Below the pieces are notes generated by a model. It was not told the DNA's origin and made no database searches. It saw only the letters and a list, made by a program, of their open reading frames with translations. Positions 7,845 to 14,085 of a stretch of 22,639 bases of DNA are shown piece by piece; the stretch's first letter is position 1; every line of letters begins with the position of its first letter. The position numbers were made by a program, and so were the translations under genes. The stretch is from JAAZIN01 sp033809435 (lineage in GTDB: Bacteria; Bacillota; Dethiobacteria; DTU022): contig JAPXLS010000011.1 of the NCBI GenBank assembly GCA_033809435.1, positions 1 through 22,639 on the forward strand, given 5' to 3'.

Positions 7845-8529
7845 TGTGCTCATACCGGCCTACAACGAGGCCCGCTATATCGGCCGCACCATTGCCGCCC
7901 TGCAGGGGCTGCCGCAGATCCGGCGGATCCTGGTGGTGGACGACGGCTCCACCGATGGAACCGCGGCCGAAGCCGCCGCCGCCGGGGTGCGGGTTTTACG
8001 GCTGCCCCGCAACGGTGGAAAGGGGGAGGCGGTGCTGCGCGGGGCCGCCCTTGCCCGCGCTCCCTACCTGGCCCTGCTGGACGCCGATCTGGGGGATTCG
8101 GCTGCAGAACTGGAAAAATTGTTGCCGCCGCTCATGCAGGGCCGGGCGGAGATGACCGTGGCCCGCTTCCCCGCGGGAAGCCGCAGGGGCGGCTTCGGCC
8201 TGGTAAAAAGGCTGGCGGCCTGGTCCATCCACCGCTCCACCGGCTGGGTGGCCCGCGAGCCCCTCTCCGGTCAGAGGGTCCTGCGCCGCGAACTGCTGCA
8301 GCTGCTCACCTGTCCGCCGCGCGGCTTCGGCCTGGAGGTGGCCCTGACCCTGGACCTGCTGCAGCGGGGCTGCCGGGTTCTGGAGGTGCCCACCCTGATG
8401 TCCCATCGCGAGAGGGGCGGATCGCCCGCCGCCTTTCTGCACCGGGGCCGCCAGTGCGCGGCCCTGCTGCATGAGCTCTGGCGCCGCCGCCGGCGCCTGA
8501 TGCGAAGGGGGGCCGGCAACCTTGCCTGA
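7834..8529 (+). CDS. Family 2 glycosyltransferase (GT-A fold)
   Basis: 231 residues. GT2 hallmarks are clear: the N-terminal LIPAYNEA nucleotide-binding strand, VVDDGSTDGT, GGKGEAVLRG, and the DxD-type LLDADLGD that binds metal and sugar nucleotide, with a downstream SGQRVLRRE. No membrane helix is seen, only a very basic C-terminus (RRRRRLMRR) that could bind the membrane surface. The frame is open to an ATG at 7777, but ATG 7834 is chosen because the GT2 fold begins immediately after it and GGGGTGG lies seven bases upstream; this start overlaps the stop of the previous gene by 11 bases, which points to translational coupling. Close relatives transfer sugars to polyprenyl phosphate or make envelope glycans; acceptor and donor cannot be told. 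Confidence 0.85.
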   Translation: MDLDVLIPAYNEARYIGRTIAALQGLPQIRRILVVDDGSTDGTAAEAAAAGVRVLRLPRNGGKGEAVLRGAALARAPYLALLDADLGDSAAELEKLLPPLMQGRAEMTVARFPAGSRRGGFGLVKRLAAWSIHRSTGWVAREPLSGQRVLRRELLQLLTCPPRGFGLEVALTLDLLQRGCRVLEVPTLMSHRERGGSPAAFLHRGRQCAALLHELWRRRRRLMRRGAGNLA

Positions 8530-9349
8530 TCCCGCCCCGGTCCTGCTCTTGCCGGCAACGGCCCTCTGGACCGCCGCCCTGGCCCGCGGCCTGATCCGCC
8601 TCTACAGGGACAGCAAGATGGAGGGGGCGAACTACCGCGGCAGGGCCGTTCCCGCGGCCCTGGGGCCGGCGCTGCTGCTGGGCATCCTCCCCGGAGCTGC
8701 GGCGGCGGCCTGGGGCGGTGCCGCCGCCCCGCAGGCAGCGCCCCTGCTCTTCCTGCTGACGGGCTTTGCCTTTCTCGGCCTGTGGGATGATCTGATGAGC
8801 GACAGGACGAGCGGCTTCAAGGGCCATTTCGCCGCCGGGAGGGAGGGGCGGCTCACCGGCGGCCTGCTGAAGGTGATCACGGCCCTGCCCGTGGCGTTCA
8901 TATTTGCCGCGGCGCTCCCCTTTCCCCTCTGGCGCAGGCTGGCGGCGCTGCCGCTGCTCCTGCTCAGCGCCAACGGGATCAACCTTTTTGACCGCCGTCC
9001 CGGCCGGGCCCTGAAAATATTCTTTGCCGGCGCCGTGGCCACCATATTCCTGGCCCATGCACCGGCCGCTGCAGCGCGGCTGCTCCTGCCCCTGATGGCC
9101 GGAGCCCTGGCCCTGGCTCCCCTGGATCTGGAAGCGGCGGGGATGCTGGGCGACTGCGGCGCGAACATGCTCGGCGTGATCCTGGGGGCCGCGGCCGTGC
9201 TCTGCCTGCCCCTCCCGATCCAGGCGGCTCTGCTTCTCTTCTGGAGCGGCATCCATCTCTTTTCCGAGTACTATTCCATCAGCCGGCTCATAGAGGGCGC
9301 ACCGCTCCTGCATCGTCTCGACTGCCTGGGCCGCCTCCGGGAAAAATAA
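8522..9349 (+). CDS. MraY/WecA-like polytopic phosphoglycosyltransferase (GT4-type), divergent
   Basis: 275 residues with about eight to nine hydrophobic segments, from a TTG that overlaps the previous gene by eight bases (AGGGGGG about 11 bases upstream). Family landmarks: NYRGRAVPAALG, the acidic loop GLWDDLMSDR, the lysine-containing GGLLKV, the Asn/Asp loop SANGINLFDRRPGRALK and MLGDCGANMLG, in the order expected for enzymes that transfer a sugar phosphate to undecaprenyl phosphate. The DGLDGLA part of the MraY Asn/Asp loop is replaced by DRRPGR, and the MraY histidine loop is not recognisable. The protein therefore belongs to a side branch rather than being MraY. Adjacent GT2 and SteA/SteB genes suggest a lipid-linked envelope glycan. 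Confidence 0.8.
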   Translation: MPDPAPVLLLPATALWTAALARGLIRLYRDSKMEGANYRGRAVPAALGPALLLGILPGAAAAAWGGAAAPQAAPLLFLLTGFAFLGLWDDLMSDRTSGFKGHFAAGREGRLTGGLLKVITALPVAFIFAAALPFPLWRRLAALPLLLLSANGINLFDRRPGRALKIFFAGAVATIFLAHAPAAAARLLLPLMAGALALAPLDLEAAGMLGDCGANMLGVILGAAAVLCLPLPIQAALLLFWSGIHLFSEYYSISRLIEGAPLLHRLDCLGRLREK

Positions 9350-9379
9350 TATATCACGGGGACGGTTCTCCTGATATAT
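9349..9379. repeat. AT-rich inverted repeat at the end of the phosphoglycosyltransferase gene
   Basis: ATATATCA (9349-9356) and TGATATAT (9372-9379) are perfect complements; the inner GGGGA/TCTCC can extend the stem with a G-U pair. It begins at the last base of the stop codon and has no following T-run. The rest of the gap to 9452 holds a second short inverted repeat, TTATTG (9413-9418) with CAATAA (9434-9439), and the GGTGGG Shine-Dalgarno of the next gene. Function is unknown. Confidence 0.45.
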
Positions 9380-9452
9380 ATTCAATGGGGCAACGGGGGA
9401 AAACCGCAAGGATTATTGGCCGGAGGCGGAGAACAATAACAAAGGTGGGATC

Positions 9453-10808
9453 ATGGACCAGTTGATCCGTCATCAGATCGGCAGGGCCGGCCGGGTCAGG
9501 GCGGGGCGGGGCCCCGTCACGGAGCTCACTGTGCTCGTGGAGAGCGGTGAATATCCGGCCCTGAATTACGACTGTATTACCGGCCCGGTGAAATGCGGCG
9601 ACCGGCTCCTGCTGAATACGACAGCGCTCCACCTGGCGCTGGGCAGCGGGGGCTATCACTTCGTGGAATACAATTTCAGCCGCCCGCCTCTTCCTTTCAA
9701 GGGCCGCGGCCATATCATGAAGCTCAACTATACGCCCTGGCAGATGCGCGTGCTCGGCTGCGAGGAGCGCGAGGCCGGGCACCGGGCGCAGCTGGCCCGT
9801 TTTGCAGGCCTCGGGGAGATGCCGGTGCTCATCGGGGAGCTGCACAGCATGGTCGCCCCCGCCGTGGCGGTTTTGAAGTACTGCCGGCCCTCCTGCCGGG
9901 TGGCCTGCATCATGACGGACGGAACGGCCCTGCCCCTCCGTTTCAGCCGCACCATTGCCCGCCTGGAGGAAAGGGGCCTGCTCAGCAGCACCGTCACCTG
10001 CGGGCATGCTTTTGGCGGCGCCCTCGAGGCGGTAAATGTCTATTCGGCCCTTGCCGCCTGCCGCAGCCTGGTAGGGGCCGACGTTGTCGTGCTCGGCCCC
10101 GGACCCGGCAGCATCGGTACCGGGAGCAGCCTGGGCTTCAGCGGAATGGAGACGGGTGATCATGTCAACCGCGTCAGCGCCCTCGGGGGGACGCCGGTCT
10201 ACATCCCCCGCATCTCTTTTGCGGACCGCCGCCGCCGCCATTTCGGGGTCAGCCATCACACGCTTACCGCCCTGGGTCTGGCCGCCCTTGCGCCGGCGCT
10301 GCTGCCGCTGCCGCGGATGCCCGCGCCGCAGCTGCGCCTCTGCCTGAACCAGCTGGCCCGGCGGGGTTTGCCCGGGCGCCACCGGCTGCAGCTCATCCAG
10401 ACGCCGCCCCTGGAAAAGATCATGCGGCGGCTGGAGCTGGGGGAGATGGAGAGCATGGGGCGTGCTTACGGCGACGACCCCTGCTATTTTGATGCCGCCG
10501 CCGCCGCGGCCGCCGCTGCGCTGCGGCTGATGGAGCGGAAAGAAAGAGGGAGAGAGAATGGAACAGCCGGAGAAAAAGTTGGAGGAGCAGAGGCTCTCCT
10601 CGACCTATCTCTACCGGGGCCGGATCGTCAATTTGCGCCGGGATCGGGTTTTTACGGGCGGGAAGAAAGAGGCCTGGCGGGAAATAGTGGAGCATCCGGG
10701 CGCCGTGGCCATACTGGTGCTGGATCAAGAACAGCGCGTGCTCCTGGTGAGGCAGTACCGCCACGCCGTCTCCGGAATCATCCTGGAGGTGCCGGCGGGG
10801 AAACTTGA
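9453..10808 (+). CDS. DUF3866 family protein with C-terminal tail overlapping nudF
   Basis: An uncharacterised family common in Bacillota and Actinomycetota next to steA or nudF genes. The recognisable DUF3866 part covers about residues 1-365, with glycine-rich GPGPGSIGTGSSLGFSG, GVSHHTLTALG and the late MGRAYGDDPCYFDAAA. No transmembrane segment is obvious. ATG 9453 has GGTGGG just upstream. In this frame no stop occurs where the family normally ends (near 10545); the reading continues through an Ala-rich run and 251 bases into nudF in another frame, ending at the TGA at 10806. The tail (about residues 366-451) looks like out-of-frame nudF, so either the stop was lost or a one-base indel lies in the GCC-rich stretch 10490-10525; TGA at 10528 would then end it. 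Molecular function is unknown. Confidence 0.8.
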   Translation: MDQLIRHQIGRAGRVRAGRGPVTELTVLVESGEYPALNYDCITGPVKCGDRLLLNTTALHLALGSGGYHFVEYNFSRPPLPFKGRGHIMKLNYTPWQMRVLGCEEREAGHRAQLARFAGLGEMPVLIGELHSMVAPAVAVLKYCRPSCRVACIMTDGTALPLRFSRTIARLEERGLLSSTVTCGHAFGGALEAVNVYSALAACRSLVGADVVVLGPGPGSIGTGSSLGFSGMETGDHVNRVSALGGTPVYIPRISFADRRRRHFGVSHHTLTALGLAALAPALLPLPRMPAPQLRLCLNQLARRGLPGRHRLQLIQTPPLEKIMRRLELGEMESMGRAYGDDPCYFDAAAAAAAAALRLMERKERGRENGTAGEKVGGAEALLDLSLPGPDRQFAPGSGFYGREERGLAGNSGASGRRGHTGAGSRTARAPGEAVPPRRLRNHPGGAGGET

Positions 10809-11106
10809 GGCGGGAGAGGAGCCGCTGGCCTGTGCGCGCCGGGAGCTGATGGAGGAGACGGGCTGCCGGGGAGGGGAATGGACGGAGTTGACCTGGTTCT
10901 ATACCTCGCCCGGTTTCTGCGATGAAAAAATTTATCTCTTTCTGGCCCGGGGGGTTTCCCAGGGGCCGCCCGCGCCCGACGGCGATGAGGCTCTGGAACC
11001 GCTTTGGCTCGATCTGGCCGCAGCGCAGCAGGAACTTCACCGGGGCCGGATCAACGATGCCAAGACCATCATTGCCCTGCACTTTGCCGCCCTGCTAACT
11101 GCATAA
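10558..11106 (+). CDS. nudF: ADP-ribose pyrophosphatase (Nudix hydrolase)
   Basis: 182 residues, normal for NudF. It hydrolyses ADP-ribose to AMP and ribose 5-phosphate. The Nudix box GKLEAGEEPLACARRELMEE is complete (G-x5-E-x7-REL-x-EE-x-G), with the upstream substrate-binding strand HPGAVAILVLD and VRQYRHAV, and the downstream TSPGFCDEKIYLFLAR. ATG 10558 has AGGGAG five to six bases upstream. In B. subtilis nudF also lies shortly upstream of spoIIM and ripX/xerD, so this marks where the window returns to the classical gene order. The first 251 bases are overlapped by the tail of the DUF3866 frame. Confidence 0.95.
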   Translation: MEQPEKKLEEQRLSSTYLYRGRIVNLRRDRVFTGGKKEAWREIVEHPGAVAILVLDQEQRVLLVRQYRHAVSGIILEVPAGKLEAGEEPLACARRELMEETGCRGGEWTELTWFYTSPGFCDEKIYLFLARGVSQGPPAPDGDEALEPLWLDLAAAQQELHRGRINDAKTIIALHFAALLTA

Positions 11107-11146
11107 TTCCCGGCGCCCGGGCATAAAGATAATCGAATTCCCGGCG
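11105..11146. repeat. Short direct repeat upstream of spoIIM
   Basis: AATTCCCGGCG occurs at 11105-11115 and again at 11136-11146, 31 bases apart, in the 52-base gap between nudF and spoIIM. The second copy runs into the GGGAGG Shine-Dalgarno of spoIIM. No promoter consensus was recognised here. Confidence 0.4.
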
Positions 11147-11158
11147 GGAGGCGGCAAA

Positions 11159-11797
11159 GTGGACGAGGTGCGGCGGGATTTGCAGGAATATTTTCGGGAA
11201 AATATGGGAACATATATTTTAATCACCGCCCTGTTTACCGGCGGTGTGCTGGCCGGAGCGCTGGCGCTGCGCGGGCTGGGGGCGGAGCAGCAGCTTCTGC
11301 TGAACCGCTATTTCGGCTCCTTTATCGATAGTCTCAGCGGTGCGGGAGCCGTTGATCAGAGGGCGGTCTTCAGGCAGGCGCTTATTTTGAATTATCAGTA
11401 CCTCCTGCTGATCTGGCTGCTGGGCATATTCCTGTTCGGATTTCCGGTCATCGGCGCCCTGGTGGGGCTGCGCGGCTTCTCGTTGGGTTTTACCGTCGGG
11501 TTTCTGGTGCAGCGGGCTTCGCTGCGGGGCGTCCTTTTTGCAGCCGGTTCTCTCCTGCCCCATAATTTGATCCTGGTTCCGGCGCTTATCGCCGGCAGCG
11601 TCACCGGCTTCTCCTTCTCCTGGCTGCGCCTGCGCTGCCGCCTGGAGAAGCGTCCCTGTCCCCTGCGGGAGCACCTGGCGCCCTATTCCATGGTCTTTCT
11701 CCTGGTGGGGCTGCTGCTGGCGGCGGCGGTGCTGGTGGAGGCCTACATCTCACCTGTATTCCTGAAAATGCTGATCCCGGCCATCAGCCAAATATAG
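11159..11797 (+). CDS. spoIIM: Stage II sporulation protein M (engulfment)
   Basis: 212 residues, GTG start with GGGAGG seven bases upstream. A short cytosolic N-terminus precedes about five membrane segments: residues about 18-38, 80-97, 100-120, 126-152 and 176-198. The family-typical QALILNYQYLLLIWLLG, GLRGFSLGFTVGFL and SLLPHNLILVPALIAGS are all present. SpoIIM works in the mother cell with SpoIID and SpoIIP, which degrade septal peptidoglycan so that the mother-cell membrane can engulf the forespore. It lies between nudF and xerD as in B. subtilis. The gene is sigma-E controlled there; I could not see a convincing sigma-E promoter in the 52 bases upstream. Confidence 0.95.
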   Translation: MDEVRRDLQEYFRENMGTYILITALFTGGVLAGALALRGLGAEQQLLLNRYFGSFIDSLSGAGAVDQRAVFRQALILNYQYLLLIWLLGIFLFGFPVIGALVGLRGFSLGFTVGFLVQRASLRGVLFAAGSLLPHNLILVPALIAGSVTGFSFSWLRLRCRLEKRPCPLREHLAPYSMVFLLVGLLLAAAVLVEAYISPVFLKMLIPAISQI

Positions 11798-11880
11798 CCT
11801 CATGGGGGCTGCGAAAAAAAGGATTTTACTCTCCCGTTGTGGAATATGTTGAAGAATTTTCATATGGGGGCAGTCATTGT

Positions 11881-12768
11881 ATGCAATCATTCCTCGAGCA
11901 CTTTTCCCACTACCTCTCGGTGGAAAAGGGATTGGCCCGCAACACCCTGGAGTCCTACAGCCGCGACCTGAACAAATTTTTTCTTTTTTTGAAGAAAAAA
12001 AAGGTGGAAAGGGCGGCGCATGTGGATCGCGGGCTCATTACCGGCTATCTTCTTTCCCTGAAAGAGGAGGGGCGGGCCCCTTCCACCATCTCGCGCAATG
12101 TGGCCTCCATCCGCTCCTTTTTTAATTTTTTGGTTCAGGAGGACCTGCTGGAGAACAACCCGGCCCAGCTGGTCAAGGCCCCCCGGATCGAGAAAAAACT
12201 GCCCCGCGTTTTGACGGCCAAAGAGGTGGACCGGCTGCTGCGGCAGCCGCGGGATGACGGGCAATCGGGCTTGCGGGACAAGGCCATGCTTGAACTGCTC
12301 TACGCCTCGGGCATCCGGGTTTCCGAGCTCGTCTCCCTGAACACTTCCGATTTCAGCCCCGAGGTGGGATACCTGCGCTGCCGGGGCAAGGGCATGAAAG
12401 AGCGCATCGTGCCCGTCGGCTCCGTGGCGGTGAACTATGTCCGGGAGTACCTGCATAGCTGCCGCCCGAAAATGCTCAAGGCGCACGACGAGAGGGCCCT
12501 GTTCCTGAACCATCACGGGCGGCGCCTGACCCGGCAGGGTTTCTGGAAAATCCTGAAAAAATATGCGCAGCAGTCCAGGATAAGCGGCGATGTGACCCCG
12601 CACACGCTCCGCCACTCCTTTGCCACCCACCTTATCGAAAACGGCGCCGATCTGCGCTCGGTCCAGGAGATGCTGGGGCATTCCGACATCTCTACCACCC
12701 AGATCTATACCCAGATCACCCGCCGCAAAATCCGTGAAGTCTATGACAAGACCCACCCCCGCGCCTGA
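11881..12768 (+). CDS. xerD: Tyrosine recombinase XerD
   Basis: 295 residues from ATG 11881 (B. subtilis XerD 296). It resolves chromosome dimers at dif together with XerC and FtsK-type translocases. The SAM-like N-terminal core-binding domain covers about 1-90. The catalytic domain carries R146 (ASGIRVSELV), K170 (CRGKGMKE), H241 and R244 (HTLRHSFATH), H267 (LGHSDISTTQ) and nucleophile Y276. The frame stays open to a GTG at 11839, but that start has no ribosome site and would add 14 residues absent from the family; ATG 11881 has GGGGG about 11 bases upstream. The location between spoIIM and deoB is that of housekeeping xerD (ripX), so this is not a phage integrase. Confidence 0.96.
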   Translation: MQSFLEHFSHYLSVEKGLARNTLESYSRDLNKFFLFLKKKKVERAAHVDRGLITGYLLSLKEEGRAPSTISRNVASIRSFFNFLVQEDLLENNPAQLVKAPRIEKKLPRVLTAKEVDRLLRQPRDDGQSGLRDKAMLELLYASGIRVSELVSLNTSDFSPEVGYLRCRGKGMKERIVPVGSVAVNYVREYLHSCRPKMLKAHDERALFLNHHGRRLTRQGFWKILKKYAQQSRISGDVTPHTLRHSFATHLIENGADLRSVQEMLGHSDISTTQIYTQITRRKIREVYDKTHPRA

Positions 12769-12775
12769 CAGCAGG

Positions 12776-13957
12776 ATGAGCGCGGGGCGGCGGGCGGTCA
12801 TTGTCATCATCGACGGCGGCGGAGTGGGCGCGCTGCCCGATGCCGCCGCCTACGGGGACGCCGGGGCCAACACCCTGCTCCACGTCATCACCGAAGAGGG
12901 TCCGCTGCACCTGCCCAACCTGCGCCGCCTCGGGCTGGAGGCGATACTTGCCCTCTCGGAAGGCCTTCCCGCCGCTCCTGAAACAATCCCGCCGCCGGCT
13001 GGGGGATTTTTCGGTCGCGCAGCCTCCCGCGCCGCGGGCAAGGATACCACCAGCGGCCACTGGGAACTGGCCGGCGTCGCCCTGAAGCGGCCCTTCCCCC
13101 TGTACCCGCGGGGCTTTCCCGGCGAGATCATCCGCGCCTTTGAGGCCGCCGTCGGGCGGCCCGTCCTGGGCAATGTTGCCGCTTCGGGCACGGTGATCAT
13201 CGAGGAGCTGGGCCGGAGCCATCTCCGCACGGGCAGCCCCATCGTCTATACCTCGGCCGACAGCGTTTTCCAGATCGCCGCTCACGAGGAGATTGTCCCG
13301 CCGGAGCTGCTCTACTCCTGGTGCGCCGCAGCGCGGGGGATCTTGCAGGGCGAACATGCCGTGGGCAGGGTCATCGCCCGCCCCTTCACCGGCAGGCCCG
13401 GCTCCTTCCGGCGCACGGCCGGAAGAAAGGATTACTCCCTCTCCCCGCCTGGAGAGACCCTTCTGGACCTGGCCGCCGCTGCCGGCCGCCCCGTGGCCGT
13501 TATCGGCAAGGTGGCCGATATCTTCAACCACCGCGGCATTACCGTGCACCGCCCCGGCGGAGACAACGAGGCGACGGCCGCCGCTCTCCAGGGCTTGCTC
13601 GAGGAGATACCCCGCGGCATCATCTGGGCCACTTTCGGGGATTTTGACACCCTTTACGGACACCGCAATGACAGCCGCGGCTTCGCCTCCGCCCTGGAGC
13701 GCTTCGATCTTCACCTGGAGGGGATCCTGGCTGCCCTGCGCCCGGAGGACTTTCTCTTTATCAGCGCCGATCACGGCTGCGATCCCACCCACCCGGGCAC
13801 GGATCACACCCGCGAACATGTCCCCCTCATGGTCTGGGGCCCCTCGCTCAGGCGGGGCGGCGCCCTGGGCACCCGTTCCACCTTTGCCGACCTGGGCGCC
13901 TCCGCCGCCCGCTGGCTCGGCCTCCCTCCCCTTGCAGAGGGCTCCTCCTTCCTCTAA
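12776..13957 (+). CDS. deoB: Phosphopentomutase
   Basis: 393 residues (B. subtilis Drm/DeoB 394). It interconverts ribose 1-phosphate and ribose 5-phosphate (and the deoxy forms) in nucleoside salvage. The alkaline-phosphatase-superfamily metal sites are visible: D13 in IIDGGGVGALPDA, the phospho-acceptor Thr in GKDTTSGHWE (about residues 88-97), TFGDFDTLYGHRND and the closing ADHGCDPTHPGTDHTREHVP. ATG 12776 gives the family length; an upstream in-frame ATG at 12743 would overlap xerD and add 11 residues. It starts seven bases after the xerD stop, but ribosome-site support for either start is weak. Its usual neighbour punA (purine nucleoside phosphorylase) is missing downstream. Confidence 0.96.
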   Translation: MSAGRRAVIVIIDGGGVGALPDAAAYGDAGANTLLHVITEEGPLHLPNLRRLGLEAILALSEGLPAAPETIPPPAGGFFGRAASRAAGKDTTSGHWELAGVALKRPFPLYPRGFPGEIIRAFEAAVGRPVLGNVAASGTVIIEELGRSHLRTGSPIVYTSADSVFQIAAHEEIVPPELLYSWCAAARGILQGEHAVGRVIARPFTGRPGSFRRTAGRKDYSLSPPGETLLDLAAAAGRPVAVIGKVADIFNHRGITVHRPGGDNEATAAALQGLLEEIPRGIIWATFGDFDTLYGHRNDSRGFASALERFDLHLEGILAALRPEDFLFISADHGCDPTHPGTDHTREHVPLMVWGPSLRRGGALGTRSTFADLGASAARWLGLPPLAEGSSFL

Positions 13958-13968
13958 TCACTGATTAC

Positions 13969-13997
13969 TCCCGCCAGGTGCCAGGCACCATGCGGGA
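13969..13997. repeat. Palindromic repeat, copy 1 (GGTGCCAGGCACC core)
   Basis: The 13-base core GGTGCCAGGCACC (13977-13989) is a perfect inverted repeat around a central A. Outer arms TCCCGC (13969-13974) and GCGGGA (13992-13997) extend the hairpin after a two-base mismatch. It is the first of two copies between deoB and dacF. Short palindromes of this kind resemble REP-type dispersed repeats (inference). Confidence 0.7.
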
Positions 13998-14012
13998 ATA
14001 ATAGTTGCGCCC

Positions 14013-14025
14013 GGTGCCAGGCACC
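14013..14025. repeat. Palindromic repeat, copy 2 (GGTGCCAGGCACC core)
   Basis: A second exact copy of the 13-base core, 36 bases after the first; flanking CGC (14008-14010) and GCG (14027-14029) can add a short outer stem. Its end lies four bases before the -35 of the candidate sigma-F promoter of dacF. Confidence 0.7.
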
Positions 14026-14029
14026 TGCG

Positions 14030-14059
14030 GTATGAATCCGGTGTCTGCGGGGGAAAATA
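14030..14059 (+). promoter_or_regulatory. Candidate sigma-F promoter of dacF
   Basis: GTATG (14030-14034) fits the sigma-F -35 GYWTA at four of five positions. An exact 15-base spacer follows, then GGGGAAAATA (14050-14059), which matches the -10 GGnrAnAnTw at every defined position. The GTG start of dacF is 26 bases downstream. dacF is a sigma-F gene in B. subtilis, where readthrough also boosts spoIIA. Confidence 0.65.
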
Positions 14060-14085
14060 GAAAAAAATGAAAGGGGACTGGAACG

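Noticed and set aside
8306..9409. 367-codon minus-strand frame opposite the GT2 and phosphoglycosyltransferase genes
   Set aside because: Rich in Gln, Gly, Arg and Ala as expected for the complement of GC-rich membrane protein codons; it spans two real genes and has no motif.
12716..13819. 367-codon minus-strand frame opposite deoB
   Set aside because: No family signature, and deoB motifs are unambiguous on the other strand.
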